A DNA stretch of 64,000 nt from Maricurvus nonylphenolicus (GTDB lineage Bacteria > Pseudomonadota > Gammaproteobacteria > Pseudomonadales > Cellvibrionaceae). A program made the translations under genes and the position numbers. Shown here piece by piece: positions 51,275 through 61,783 of this stretch. Below the pieces are notes generated by a model. That model was not told where the DNA came from, ran no database searches, and saw nothing but the letters and a program-made list of their open reading frames with translations. The first letter of the stretch is position 1. Each line of letters opens with the position of its first letter. The DNA lies in the NCBI RefSeq assembly GCF_042854845.1, contig NZ_AP031499.1:170428-234427 (forward strand), in the 5' to 3' direction.

Positions 51275-53977
51275 ATGACCAAGGATAAACAAACCAATCG
51301 CTTGGTGACCGATCAGGATGTTGCAAATCTCTATCGCCGACCAGAATCGCTATCCGACTGGTTACCGTGGGTTGATTTTGATGAAGCGAGCCAAACCTTC
51401 ACACTGGAAGATGGCTACAGTGCAGCCGCCATGTTTGAGATTGTGGGAGTCTCTACCGAAGCGCGATCCGAGCGCTTTCTCGAAGAAGTACAGGCCAACA
51501 TTCAGACGTGTATCAACCACACCATACCGGCTCACGATAATCCGTTTGTGTTGCAGTGCTATGTGTCCGATGAAGATTCATTGTCGGCACTATCGAAGAC
51601 TCTCGATCAATACGCCAGTGACAACCAAAGCCAATCGAATGCTGAGCAGCAGCGACTCACCAATAATTTTGTGGGTCGTATGCAGCGTCATTTCAAGCAC
51701 GTCACCCATAAAGGCGGGTTGTTTGAAGACACCACGGTAACCGGTGGTGATTGGCGAGGCAAAGTCCGACGAGTACGCGTATTCCTGTATCGCCGACGAG
51801 ATGCTAAAGATCATTACAACATCGATCCGTTGACCGAGATTAATCAGGTCGCCGAGCGGTTTGTCACTCAGATGGTGGCAACCGGCATTGGTATACGGCG
51901 TTGTGATGACCAGGATTTATACGCTTGGCTATTGCGCTGGTTTAATCCCACGGCTGATATGACAGCCGGTGATCTGGATGCATTAACTGAGCTGACAGAA
52001 CTGCCGAAACTTGAAGAACGCCCCTTTGGACATGATCTCTCTCAATTGCTGTTTCTATCTCAGCCTGAATCCGATCAGAAGCATGGTGTTTGGTGGTTTG
52101 ACGACATGCCACACCGTGCCATTGCGGTGGATGCGTTACGGCGCAAACCGTATCCCGGTCATTTCACAGGAGAACGTCGTATAGGTGACAATCTGTATGC
52201 CTTATTCGACAAGCTGTCCGAAGGCTGCGTGCTGGCGATTACCATCACTGTCATGCCTCAGGACAATGTTGAAAATCATATTGTACAAATTCTCAATGCC
52301 GCCAAGGGCGAGACCGCCGAAGCAATGGCGGCAGAGCAAGATGCCAAAGAAGCTTTAAAGTGGATGTCGCACGGCGACTATTTGTTGCCGACAACGATGA
52401 CGCTATTTACCCGTGGTAAAGACCTTGGCCAATTGCAAAAACGCACCAATGAAGTCAATGCGCTATTGCTCGCCAATGGCCTGCATCCCATTCGGGAAAA
52501 AGATGAGCTGTTGCCACTGGATACCTATATTCATCAGTTACCCATGAACTACGAACCCAAACGCGACAAGCTCAATCGCAAAAGTCGATTGGTGTTCTCT
52601 AGCGATTTGGCCAACTTGCTGCCGTTCTATGGCCGCAGCAAAGGTACGGGTAATCCCGGCTTGGTGTTTTTTAATCGCGGCGGTGAGCCACTGACGTTTG
52701 ATCCTCTCAATAAAGCAGATCGTGCCAAGAATGCCTTTGGCCTGGTATTGGGGCCTCCGGGATCGGGTAAATCCGCGTTGATGGTTTATATCCTCTTGCA
52801 GGTCGCCGCCATATACGGCGCACGTATTTACGTGATCGAGAAAGGTGGCTCGTTCAAACTGTTTGGCGACTACTGCAAGTATTTTGGCCTGTCGGTCAAT
52901 CAAGTTACGCTCCACCCGAAAGAAGATGTCAGTCTGCCGCCGTTTTCTGATGCCTATGAAATGCTGGAACGAGAAGCAGCTAAGCAACGCTCATTAGGTA
53001 GCGAGGCGTCACTGGATGCCTCAGACAGCGACGATGACGAAGAGCGTGATCTGTTAGGAGAGATGGAGCTGAAAGCTCGCATCATGATTACCGGTGGTGA
53101 CAGTAAAGAAGAAGCCTCAATGTCCCGCGCAGACCGCCTGACGATTCGGCAGGCCATTATCAAAGCGGCTCAAGATAAATTGGCCGCAGGCAGTAAAGAG
53201 ATTGTGCTGACCGAGGATGTGGTAACCGCACTTAATCAGATCGCACAGGAAGAAGAAAGCACACCGAAACGTCGAGAACGGGCTAAAGACATGGCCGATG
53301 CTATGGCATTGTATTGTTCCGGCACTGCCGGTCATTTTTTCAATCGACAAGGTAAAGCCTGGCCTGAAGCCGATGTCACAATTCTCGAAATGGGACTACT
53401 TGCGAATGAAGGCTATGAAGATCAGCTCGCCCTTGGCTTTATGGGGCTAATGAATCAGATCAACGGAGTGGTGGAACGTGAGCAGTATGCTCACCGCCCT
53501 ACCTTTGTTCTAGGTGACGAAGCTCACTTAATTACCACCAATCCGCTACTCGCCATCTTTCTGGTTAAGATCGTTAAGATGTGGCGCAAGCTGGGGGCTT
53601 GGTTGTGGTTGGCCACTCAGAACTTAGAGGATTTCCCTGATACCGCGAAAAAACTACTCAGCATGTTTGAGTGGTGGATTGCAATGGTCTGCCCGAAGGA
53701 AGAAATCGAACAGATTTCTCGTTTTAAAGACCTGACCGATGAGCAAAAGCACATGCTATTGGCTGCTCGCAAGGAACCGGGAAAATACACTGAGGGCGTG
53801 GTGTTGGCGGATACGCTGCAATGCCTGTTCCGCAACGTACCGCCACCATTAGCGTTAGCCTTGGCTATGACCGAGAAACACGAAAAGCAGCAGCGTGCTG
53901 AAATCATGCGATCCCAGCACTGTTCTGAGCTGGAGGCAGCTTTTACCGTTGCTGAAGAACTTGTAAGTCAGGGTTAA
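51275..53977 (+). CDS. traC: Conjugative transfer ATPase TIGR03744 (VirB4/TraC family)
   Basis: 900 residues. Walker A is near 492 (GPPGSGKS) and Walker B near 744 (FVLGDEAHLI). The N-terminal half has the family segments AAMFEIVGVSTEARS and GVWWFDDMPHRAIAVD. It powers pilus or channel assembly. It starts 3 bp after the lipoprotein gene. Confidence 0.94.
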   Translation: MTKDKQTNRLVTDQDVANLYRRPESLSDWLPWVDFDEASQTFTLEDGYSAAAMFEIVGVSTEARSERFLEEVQANIQTCINHTIPAHDNPFVLQCYVSDEDSLSALSKTLDQYASDNQSQSNAEQQRLTNNFVGRMQRHFKHVTHKGGLFEDTTVTGGDWRGKVRRVRVFLYRRRDAKDHYNIDPLTEINQVAERFVTQMVATGIGIRRCDDQDLYAWLLRWFNPTADMTAGDLDALTELTELPKLEERPFGHDLSQLLFLSQPESDQKHGVWWFDDMPHRAIAVDALRRKPYPGHFTGERRIGDNLYALFDKLSEGCVLAITITVMPQDNVENHIVQILNAAKGETAEAMAAEQDAKEALKWMSHGDYLLPTTMTLFTRGKDLGQLQKRTNEVNALLLANGLHPIREKDELLPLDTYIHQLPMNYEPKRDKLNRKSRLVFSSDLANLLPFYGRSKGTGNPGLVFFNRGGEPLTFDPLNKADRAKNAFGLVLGPPGSGKSALMVYILLQVAAIYGARIYVIEKGGSFKLFGDYCKYFGLSVNQVTLHPKEDVSLPPFSDAYEMLEREAAKQRSLGSEASLDASDSDDDEERDLLGEMELKARIMITGGDSKEEASMSRADRLTIRQAIIKAAQDKLAAGSKEIVLTEDVVTALNQIAQEEESTPKRRERAKDMADAMALYCSGTAGHFFNRQGKAWPEADVTILEMGLLANEGYEDQLALGFMGLMNQINGVVEREQYAHRPTFVLGDEAHLITTNPLLAIFLVKIVKMWRKLGAWLWLATQNLEDFPDTAKKLLSMFEWWIAMVCPKEEIEQISRFKDLTDEQKHMLLAARKEPGKYTEGVVLADTLQCLFRNVPPPLALALAMTEKHEKQQRAEIMRSQHCSELEAAFTVAEELVSQG

Positions 53978-54129
53978 TGGATTAGTAATCTATGAGTTTG
54001 GGTTTGATCCATCCCAAGCAGGAAGAAGTTTCTTACGGTTTGTTTGAAATTTGATCGGATTGTTCAAGTTAGGTGATACATGGTATTTTGGCGTTTCTGC
54101 CCACCATCTAAAACAATAGGGAGCATTGT

Positions 54130-56112
54130 ATGAATATTTATAGTCGCTGGGCTTTTGTACTTTTCTCATCTACCCTGATTGCAGCATGCTCATCTCCTCA
54201 ATTTAAGCAGGGCGAAGTCCAAAGCAAATGGACTCAATCACTGCGTCAATTGGGGATTGTGCCAACTTTTCCGCCAAGAGAAGACTTATTTGTTGGCGAT
54301 GTATATGTCTCCAATTATGACCCTGAATCTGAGGTGGTTAGTGAGATATTCAGTAAGGACTTTGATAAGCTAAAGCCGGATGAGAAGCCTATACGTCTTT
54401 CTATTGGCATGAATTCAAGGCTTCATCGAATTAATCTTCTTGATGAAATCTCAGCGGAATACTCTAATAGCCTTTCAGCGCCACCAACTACTAACGAATA
54501 TAATTCAATCTTAGAAAATCCGACTCTGGCTGCAATCGATACAAAGATTGCAGCCCAAAAGGCTGTTGTTGACGCTTTGAAAAAGAGTGTATCTGATGCG
54601 GCTGAAAAGGAAGCAAAGGCTGAGCAAGAATTAAAGACTAAAAAGAGAGAAAAAGCTGATGCTGACAAGAAGGTAAACGATGCAACAGCGGCTCTCACTA
54701 AGGCTAAAGGCAAGAAGCCAGATGTCTCTGCTGAAAAATCTCAATTAGCTCAAATGAAGCTTGAAAAGCGCAGTATTGATGACGAGGTGCTTGCTGCTAA
54801 GAGAGCTGTGGAAGACGCGCCAGATGATCCAAAAGATCCAGCTAAAATTACGGCAGATAGGAATAAACTCTTAGCTGACCGCAAGCTTGAGGATCACAAT
54901 AAAAAAATTGCTAGGCTGACGGCTGATATTACAGCAAAAGAAGCCGTGCCTGCTGATGTTTCAATCGAGGAAAAAGCACTTCAAGATGCTGTGGGTGAGC
55001 AATCCGCTCTTGCTACTGCTGTAACAACTGCTACCCGTGCCAAAGAGGATGCGACTGCGGAGAAGACTAAAATTGCTGCTGAAAATGCGCCCAAAATTAC
55101 GAAGGAAGAGGAAAAGTTAAAAACCTTGACCGACCTTAAAGCGAATGTGCAAATAGCGGGAGCGAAGAATTTATACAGCCAGCCTCAATACACGGCCAAA
55201 GATATTTTCAAAGATGAAGTAACAAATGACGTAAATAACAAGCCTGTAACAAAGAGTAGGATTAATCGATTAAGGCTTGTTGGTTTTCCAGAATTTGCAA
55301 GTACATCAATCTCGCAAGGTGATTTGTCTGCATTAATCCCTTCAGAAGGGCTTGCTGCAAATATCACAGCATCGAAAGTCGGTAGTATTGTGGTTAAAGT
55401 TCCCGCTGCTGAGTCTTATGGTATTTCATTTTCAGAGTTCTTTGACAATGTCTTTGATCAAGAAGCCGTAGATACAGACATAAAGAGTGGACAAAATGCT
55501 TCTACAACGATGAAGGTTCGCCATTACAAATTTAAAGATGACAATCTTAAGGATAAGCTTACAAAAACAGCTTTTATGCAAGTTGGCTCTGAGGAGGGTA
55601 ATAACTCAAGGCATCTATACTTCAGGTTTATAACTGAAGTATTTTATGCAAGAGCAATTGATGTGAGTGTGATTGGTTCAGAAAGGTTCGGAGGACTACT
55701 TGAATATGCCAAGCCTTTTAATGTCGGTAGTAGTGACGATAATACCGATACTAGCCAATCCGAAGATCCAACCAAGGACGATTTTACAGGCGCTATCAAT
55801 TCCACAGCAGGAGGAGAGAGTGACAGTTTCCTTTCCACAATAAAATCTAATTTGGGAAGAACACAGACTGTGCCGGGTGGTGCAATACAATTCCTAAGCG
55901 CCAGCGAACGGTCATTAGGGATGAGAAGGGTTTATGACCGGCCGATTGCAATTGGGTTTAGGGCGGTAACTGTAAAGTACGATCTATGCGCTAACTTTGA
56001 TGAAATCAATGTCAGTAATGAAGATGGAAAATTCATTTACTACAACGATTGTGAAGACTCGATTGACGGCGTTGTGGTCAGTAGCTCTGCCGTCCCATTA
56101 TCTCCAATGTGA
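54130..56112 (+). CDS. Large coiled-coil lipoprotein, unknown function (660 residues)
   Basis: The N-terminus is a lipoprotein signal with lipobox LIAAC and the mature end CSSPQF. Residues about 130-330 are Lys/Ala/Glu-rich and predicted coiled coil (AEKEAKAEQELKTKKREKAD). They are followed by a beta-rich C-terminal domain with YDRPIAIGFRAVTVKYD near the end. No family is recognised. It lies between the VirB4-like gene and TIGR03757, with its own leader and a terminator, so it looks like inserted cargo. Roles in surface exclusion, adhesion or mating stabilisation are possible. Confidence 0.75.
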   Translation: MNIYSRWAFVLFSSTLIAACSSPQFKQGEVQSKWTQSLRQLGIVPTFPPREDLFVGDVYVSNYDPESEVVSEIFSKDFDKLKPDEKPIRLSIGMNSRLHRINLLDEISAEYSNSLSAPPTTNEYNSILENPTLAAIDTKIAAQKAVVDALKKSVSDAAEKEAKAEQELKTKKREKADADKKVNDATAALTKAKGKKPDVSAEKSQLAQMKLEKRSIDDEVLAAKRAVEDAPDDPKDPAKITADRNKLLADRKLEDHNKKIARLTADITAKEAVPADVSIEEKALQDAVGEQSALATAVTTATRAKEDATAEKTKIAAENAPKITKEEEKLKTLTDLKANVQIAGAKNLYSQPQYTAKDIFKDEVTNDVNNKPVTKSRINRLRLVGFPEFASTSISQGDLSALIPSEGLAANITASKVGSIVVKVPAAESYGISFSEFFDNVFDQEAVDTDIKSGQNASTTMKVRHYKFKDDNLKDKLTKTAFMQVGSEEGNNSRHLYFRFITEVFYARAIDVSVIGSERFGGLLEYAKPFNVGSSDDNTDTSQSEDPTKDDFTGAINSTAGGESDSFLSTIKSNLGRTQTVPGGAIQFLSASERSLGMRRVYDRPIAIGFRAVTVKYDLCANFDEINVSNEDGKFIYYNDCEDSIDGVVVSSSAVPLSPM

Positions 56113-56132
56113 CTTTAATAGCTATACCCCTA

Positions 56133-56159
56133 ACACAGCCCCATTACATAGGGCTGTGT
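56133..56159 (+). terminator. Hairpin terminator after the coiled-coil lipoprotein gene
   Basis: ACACAGCCC and GGGCTGTGT form a 9 bp perfect stem around a 9-base loop, followed by CTACTTTTGT. Supports the lipoprotein gene being its own unit. Confidence 0.7.
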
Positions 56160-56378
56160 CTACTTTTGTAACGATATTTTACCGACATCTATAACGCGGT
56201 CTAAACCTGTATTCCAATTAAAAGTATATAGAATGGCATAGCAGCAGCTAAAAAACGTTTTAGCCGTGGATGCTAAGCAGTTTGTAAAACTTACTTTTTG
56301 GTCTGAAAGCTTTTCCGTATTAACACAACTGAAAAACTCCGATGATTGAGCCATCAGGACATTGAAGGCTAATCAAAA

Positions 56379-56852
56379 GTGGCTATCGGAACTAGGTTAT
56401 TAATTTTCACCGTTACTATCAGCTTAGCTTGTGCGAGTGTACAGGCTGCATCAAGCCTGTGGCCTGAGTCAGTGTTGGTCGTTACGTCTGATAAATATCC
56501 GGTAGCTACACCAAATACCTTCAAAAGCTATATCCCGAAAATAACACTATTGAATCTCGATAGTGTTTCTCATATCGAAAGCCGTTTAAGCAAAGGTCTG
56601 CCTGTCAACGAAGATCTTGCAACGGCTGAGTTTCATCGCCGCGTCGAATCGATTGGTAGATCACGGATTGAATCTGAATTGCGCAGCGCCTATCAAGCTG
56701 TTGGGACAGCTATGGCCCACGATTTAGATCGCTACCCAGCAATAATTTTTGACGAGGAGTTGGTGGTCTATGGATTGACTGACCTATCACAAGCCCTCGA
56801 TAAATACCGACAGTGGCATTTGGAATCTGGCGAGGTAACGGGTCATGAATAA
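56379..56852 (+). CDS. ICE protein TIGR03757 (PFL_4709)
   Basis: 157 residues, GTG start after GAAGG. A signal peptide precedes the family core LWPESVLVVTSDKYPV ... RYPAIIFDEELVVYGLTDL, which resembles TraW/TrbC-like periplasmic components. Overlaps the next gene by 8 bases. Confidence 0.9.
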   Translation: MAIGTRLLIFTVTISLACASVQAASSLWPESVLVVTSDKYPVATPNTFKSYIPKITLLNLDSVSHIESRLSKGLPVNEDLATAEFHRRVESIGRSRIESELRSAYQAVGTAMAHDLDRYPAIIFDEELVVYGLTDLSQALDKYRQWHLESGEVTGHE

Positions 56853-57858
56853 ACTACCAATACTCCTTGTCTTGTTTTTCGCTGTGCTCAGCAATCCTGT
56901 TAGAGCCTTTGATGCAGAACCTACGACGCTGACATTGAGCGATATTACCCAGTCCATGACACTTGACCGTTCTTGTCTGAACTACTGTATTACTGGCGTG
57001 TGTGTCTGGCTCCGGTGCAGTATCTTCGAATGCTCGATAGAAACAAGTATCCGCGTCCGTCACTACAACCCCGATTTGATTGTCAGTGTCTTTGACAAGC
57101 CAGGCGACAATCCGTGGCAGGAAGCGGAAGAAATATTCGGAGATATCGAACGGCAACTAACAGCTTCTATCGTGGGGATTTTTCACGGAGCGGAAGCTGG
57201 TGGTGGCCATCGCGTTGAAGGTGGAAATACAGCCACAGACCATAGCTTACGCTTCAAAGAAGTCACGGCGATTGGTCACCCCTTTAGTTCTATTACGGAT
57301 TTTATCGCCAACAGTGGCTATTACTGTCCATCTGAGGCCGAGTCCTTTCAACCCTACCTGTCTTCGTCCCTTGATGCTCTGACTTGGCGTTTAGGTATTC
57401 CTGAATTGCTTTATATACAAAACCTGATTCCTGGCCGACGTGTGGTTGGTTCAGGCATTCAACAGCAATGGGGTGCAGTGTGGCCGCGTACTGGTTTTAT
57501 CAACCAGAAGGACGATACCAAGGCGTCAGCAGTGGTAGCGCAACGTGCGGGCAATATCGTGACTCAAATCCGCCAGCCTCATGTTTATACGGCCTTGGAC
57601 GGCAACAATTACAACCGAACATGGCTGCCCGGTGAGCTGGTAGAGAACGATCCTGACACAGGCGTTTGGCAAATGCTCGCACCTGAAATGGATAGCCAGT
57701 GTTACGTCTTTGGCGAGAACGATGTGTATCGCAGGGCGTGGTCGTCAGGTCGTATTGCCCACGACAATCGCTATGCCTTTTCTTTGTGGCGTCCGTATCA
57801 GTGTTGCGAAGCGCAAGGCGCTTATCTATTCACCGTGCCACTGGAGGTGTGCATATGA
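56845..57858 (+). CDS. ICE protein TIGR03756 (PFL_4710, TraU-like)
   Basis: 337 residues with a signal peptide ending NPVRA. Conserved cysteines (CLNYCITGVCVWLRCSIFEC) and VRHYNPDLIVSVFDKPGDNPW identify the family. Periplasmic mating-pair formation protein. Overlaps the next start by ATGA. Confidence 0.93.
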   Translation: MNKLPILLVLFFAVLSNPVRAFDAEPTTLTLSDITQSMTLDRSCLNYCITGVCVWLRCSIFECSIETSIRVRHYNPDLIVSVFDKPGDNPWQEAEEIFGDIERQLTASIVGIFHGAEAGGGHRVEGGNTATDHSLRFKEVTAIGHPFSSITDFIANSGYYCPSEAESFQPYLSSSLDALTWRLGIPELLYIQNLIPGRRVVGSGIQQQWGAVWPRTGFINQKDDTKASAVVAQRAGNIVTQIRQPHVYTALDGNNYNRTWLPGELVENDPDTGVWQMLAPEMDSQCYVFGENDVYRRAWSSGRIAHDNRYAFSLWRPYQCCEAQGAYLFTVPLEVCI

Positions 57859-59183
57859 AAACCATCAAACATCTCGTTATTGGGTTTGTATTGGTGTTTG
57901 GTATTCAGTTTACGCATGCTGAACCTGCGCCGAGTAACGACAGCTTGTTTTACTACAAAATTGGCGGCGGTCGGGATATAGCGATACCACCGAGTTTGAA
58001 TATCACCACTATCGATTTATCACTGAATGGCTCAGTTTCTGCGCTGTCGTGCAGTGGTTTTGATCCGATGGTCGCAATAGAAAACTCACTGGACAATATT
58101 AGAAACGGGGTTGATAACGCTGTAAATGCTTTGGAACTGGCAGCATCAGCGGCCATCGCTAATCTGCCCGGATACATTCTGCAAAAGGCCAACCCTGGTC
58201 TTTACGATCTATTCCAGAACGCCTTGCTTAGGGCTAACGAAGCTTTCTCTCTGGCAACCAAAAGCTGCGAACGTATCCAATACGAAATTGCCAATGGCAC
58301 GAACCCCTATGCCGAGTGGGTAACTGTCAGTTGGGGTGACTCGTGGAAACGTTCTCTCGGTGTTGGCAGCGCCAATATTCATGACGCCGTTGACGACGCA
58401 GAAGACGCGCATAACGATGGCATTGAGTGGGTGGGTGGAATACGACGAGGCGGTCAAAATCAAGCCCCAATTCGTGTGCTCACTGATGTGGCTTCGGCTG
58501 GCTTGAATATCCTGTCGGAACGACCACCTGAATCTACGGCTAACTTGCCCAGTTCAGCACCATTAGCCAGTCATTTTGCTGGGCCAAATGCGGTAGACGA
58601 ATGGGTAAATAATGTCCTTGGAGAGGTGGAAATTGGCATTTGCGACGGTTGTAACAAAGGGGCTCGTTCAGGCAAGGGGCTGATTCCCTATATCGAACAA
58701 ACAACAGAAGACATTCTGCCACTGTTAGTGAATTTGATAACGGGCACCACTCGCCCGACACGAGATAACTTAGAGGCAGTTGAAGCACCTGGTGTCGCCA
58801 TTACATTGCAGGTGATTCAGGCTATTCGTCAACTGCCCTCGCAAGAGCGTTCAATAGTGCTTCATAAGCTCTCACAGGAAGTTGCGGAAGCAAGAGTCAT
58901 GGAAGAAGCCATGATAATTAGGCGACTTCTACTCGCGGGAAGAAAGGAAGGTTATATAGCGGCTAATCGAATAGCGCAAAGAGAAGTCGCCACAGCGCTC
59001 GATGAGCTAGAAAGCGAAATACAGAACGTCATTTTTGAAAAGGATGCTCGTGACAAGTTTGTCACCTCAACAGTTGTCGAGCTGTTATTGCGTGATAATG
59101 CTGAGCGCCAGTCGTCACTGAATACACCCGCTTCGACGGCGGAAGATCCTCGCCCACTCAATAACGGTGGAGTAGAACCATGA
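57855..59183 (+). CDS. ICE protein TIGR03755 (PFL_4711, TraH-like)
   Basis: 442 residues from ATG 57855, preceded by GGAGG. A signal peptide precedes FYYKIGGGRDIAIPPSLN, the family opening. The later coiled coil is typical of TraH-like proteins. Overlaps the next gene by four bases. Confidence 0.93.
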   Translation: MKTIKHLVIGFVLVFGIQFTHAEPAPSNDSLFYYKIGGGRDIAIPPSLNITTIDLSLNGSVSALSCSGFDPMVAIENSLDNIRNGVDNAVNALELAASAAIANLPGYILQKANPGLYDLFQNALLRANEAFSLATKSCERIQYEIANGTNPYAEWVTVSWGDSWKRSLGVGSANIHDAVDDAEDAHNDGIEWVGGIRRGGQNQAPIRVLTDVASAGLNILSERPPESTANLPSSAPLASHFAGPNAVDEWVNNVLGEVEIGICDGCNKGARSGKGLIPYIEQTTEDILPLLVNLITGTTRPTRDNLEAVEAPGVAITLQVIQAIRQLPSQERSIVLHKLSQEVAEARVMEEAMIIRRLLLAGRKEGYIAANRIAQREVATALDELESEIQNVIFEKDARDKFVTSTVVELLLRDNAERQSSLNTPASTAEDPRPLNNGGVEP

Positions 59184-59521
59184 GCGGGTTGGTGGTTAAA
59201 AGAATACGGGTACGTTGGTTCTATGCTTTGGCAGCTATTGTGTTGCTGTTTCTAGCTGGCCTTTTGATTAGTCTATTAATCAGTTCGGGTAAACTTACAG
59301 TTGACCAATATGATGATCAAGCGTGGATGATATGGCGAGTATTGTTCTACGGATTTTTAATTGGGCTATGGCCAGTATTTATAAAGTTCTTGCTGAAAAA
59401 GCACCGATTGGAAGTAGGCAAAGAAATATCACGACTACCAGTCATTATCCTAATTGCTCTCTATGAGATATTGATTGTACAAAACCCGCTAAAAGCTCTA
59501 TTTGGCTTCTGGAGTTCATAA
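59180..59521 (+). CDS. Small ICE membrane protein, 113 residues
   Basis: Three hydrophobic segments (FYALAAIVLLFLAGLLISLLI, then LFYGFLIGLWPVFIKFLL and LPVIILIALYEILIV). Sits between the TraH-like and TraG-like genes, overlapping both, as is usual in this ICE family. No catalytic motif. Confidence 0.82.
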   Translation: MSGLVVKRIRVRWFYALAAIVLLFLAGLLISLLISSGKLTVDQYDDQAWMIWRVLFYGFLIGLWPVFIKFLLKKHRLEVGKEISRLPVIILIALYEILIVQNPLKALFGFWSS

Positions 59522-61083
59522 TGGCGGTAGATAGCACACTCGAACTCTATACGACCTTATTCGGATGGTTTTTTTACAACAGCATCTGGGACGTTCTCGT
59601 AGCTACCGGCATGGTTTTTTTGCCTTTCCTAGGCATATTGATCGATACAATCATTCGCTCTTATGCGGGTGAAGATGCTGAGGAAGCGGGTAACACTACC
59701 TTGAGAATTATCGAGGTTGAGTTCTTCATTGCATTCTTTGTGATTCTGATTGCGGCTGTTCCGGCTACGCCGCTTAATGCTGTTGATCTGTCCTTCACAC
59801 CCCGTGCGGTCATTGGCACGCCTGCTCAGCCTGTGGCAACGGTCGCGAATTCACGGACGACCTACGGCGGTGGGATTTCATTTAATGGAGCACCAGTGAG
59901 CGTTGATGTGCCTGTTTTCTGGTTCGCGGTGATGAGTTTTAGCTCTGGTTTCAATCGGGCTGTGATGGAAGATGTGCCACCCACCTTGGACTATCGCGGT
60001 TACGCCAATGAGCTGCGAGATGCCACGATCAAAGACCCTGAGCTGCGGCATGAAATCAATGACTTCTTTCGTGATTGTTTTATTGAGGCGCGTTCCAAGT
60101 ACCTGACTGAGCGACCAGACAGTGCCGCTATTGATGTGCTGTTAAACCGATACGGTGACACCGATCCAGACTGGATAGGCTCACATGTATTTCAAGAAAT
60201 AGCGGGTTATTACGATAGTTTGCGGGCAGACTCCGTTCGAGAGGGATTTCCCTGGTCTGCGTTAAGAGATGTGGAATGGGATGCGGGTAATAACCCCGTG
60301 TATGGAAAACCCTACTGCAATGAATGGTGGCCTCGAATTCAGCAGGCAATCCTAAATGATCTAGGTGATATTGATCTGCAATCCGCAGCAGCAGAACCTA
60401 GCTGGGACGCTGTTCAAAGACGAGATGTCATCACGCAACTTGCATTAATTAATTCACCGCCACGTTGGACAACACGCGGCTATGACTTTGCTTACGGGAA
60501 CTTAGTTGACTTTGATGTTGGAGAATCAGGTGGCGTATCAGTGGCTGTACAGAATGCGATACAACAAGGGTTAGCAGCATACGGATTAGGTAAGGCGTCA
60601 ATTTCTTTTGCCGCGTTTCTCAGAGTGTTTCTGGAAGCTGCACCCATGATTCAATCATTAGTTTTGATGGGGCTCTATACGCTGCTGCCGTTTTTTATAT
60701 TGATCAGTCGATATAAATTTTCCTTGCTCATTATCGGCGCATTGATCTTGTTTTCTGTGAAGTTCTGGACGGTGTTGTGGTTTTTCGCATGGTGGGTTGA
60801 TCAAAACCTGATACAGGCTTTTTACCCTGATCCCGGAAGTATCACTTCATTGTTTAGCACTGATCTCACCTTGAAGAGAATTATCCTTAACTTTCTCACG
60901 GGTGGCCTATATCTCATTCTCCCAATATTGCTATCTCTATATCTAGGATTGGCCGGTATTCGTGCAGCTTCTCAGCTAGAGGGAGCAACACAGGCTCTGA
61001 CGCGAGGGACTTCCGCCGCTGGCAATATAAGTTTGAAGAAACCAAGCCTCAAAAACCGGCCAGGTAATAAGGGCAAGAAGTGA
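59521..61083 (+). CDS. traG: Conjugative protein TraG, N-terminal-domain type
   Basis: 520 residues. LYTTLFGWFFYNSIWDVLVATGMVFLPFLGI is the TraG_N opening. About five membrane helices in N- and C-terminal groups surround a periplasmic domain. Needed for mating-pair stabilisation. Last gene of the transfer run in this window. Confidence 0.92.
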   Translation: MAVDSTLELYTTLFGWFFYNSIWDVLVATGMVFLPFLGILIDTIIRSYAGEDAEEAGNTTLRIIEVEFFIAFFVILIAAVPATPLNAVDLSFTPRAVIGTPAQPVATVANSRTTYGGGISFNGAPVSVDVPVFWFAVMSFSSGFNRAVMEDVPPTLDYRGYANELRDATIKDPELRHEINDFFRDCFIEARSKYLTERPDSAAIDVLLNRYGDTDPDWIGSHVFQEIAGYYDSLRADSVREGFPWSALRDVEWDAGNNPVYGKPYCNEWWPRIQQAILNDLGDIDLQSAAAEPSWDAVQRRDVITQLALINSPPRWTTRGYDFAYGNLVDFDVGESGGVSVAVQNAIQQGLAAYGLGKASISFAAFLRVFLEAAPMIQSLVLMGLYTLLPFFILISRYKFSLLIIGALILFSVKFWTVLWFFAWWVDQNLIQAFYPDPGSITSLFSTDLTLKRIILNFLTGGLYLILPILLSLYLGLAGIRAASQLEGATQALTRGTSAAGNISLKKPSLKNRPGNKGKK

Positions 61084-61298
61084 AAATTTCAAATGGAGCC
61101 ATCGATGGAACAGATACCACCAGTCGCTATTGCTGCCTCAATAGCACCCTCATACCTCGATCACTGCTTTGTGCAGGGTATGCAGCTACCTCAACCGAGA
61201 TACTGAAAGATCAAATTGTTCACTCACCCAACCGGGGAGCTTGTTGCCCCTTTGGGTCAGCAACTCCTTTTTTCACTCTTTGATTTAGGAGATTTGCT
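61084..61298. promoter_or_regulatory. Leader region of the DUF3577 gene
   Basis: Contains a pairing ACCCAA...TTGGGT around GGGGAGC/TTGCCCC (61226-61257) that ends in CCCCTTTGGGTC. A similar arrangement precedes the 35920 and RadC-like genes. Only a 37-codon frame from 61093 is seen and I do not call it. Confidence 0.5.
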
Positions 61299-61772
61299 AT
61301 GAGTACAGCAACCAACCATCAAAAAACCAATTCTGCCAACGCAGAAGAAGTCCGATACTTTAACGAGTACGCGAACGGCATTGGCTACATTAATGGCGTC
61401 CGTGACATTAGCGCCGAGGGTAAACCTCCTCGCTATGCTGCTCAAGTCTCGGTTATCCAGGGGCCTGCCGATAATGTGCATTATGAATATCATGATCTCA
61501 TTGTTGGTTCAGAAACCGCACTCGGTGTCATTCTTGAAAACCGAGAAGCCATAGAATCAGACGACTCGAAAGTGTTGATTCGATTCAATATGGCAAACCC
61601 TCGTGCCAAAGCGTTTATCTACAAACAAGGTGAACGTGCCGGTGAACTGGGTTCTGCGATAGGTGGATTCCTGACGCGCATCCTGACACTGAAAATCAAT
61701 AACGAACTTGCCTATGAAGACAACAGAGAATTTGATGATCAGGCCGGATCGCGTCAAGTCGCAAACGGATAA
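61299..61772 (+). CDS. DUF3577 (STY4534-family) ICE protein
   Basis: 157 residues. VRYFNEYANGIGYINGVRDI and RYAAQVSVIQGPADNVHYEYHDLIV match the DUF3577 ssDNA-binding-like fold of ICE replication-associated proteins. Strong AGGAG ribosome site. Confidence 0.88.
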   Translation: MSTATNHQKTNSANAEEVRYFNEYANGIGYINGVRDISAEGKPPRYAAQVSVIQGPADNVHYEYHDLIVGSETALGVILENREAIESDDSKVLIRFNMANPRAKAFIYKQGERAGELGSAIGGFLTRILTLKINNELAYEDNREFDDQAGSRQVANG

Positions 61773-61783
61773 CTAACCACATT

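Noticed and set aside
61080..61283. 67-codon frame, and a 37-codon frame from 61093, after traG
   Set aside because: They overlap the leader hairpin of the DUF3577 gene and show no conserved features.
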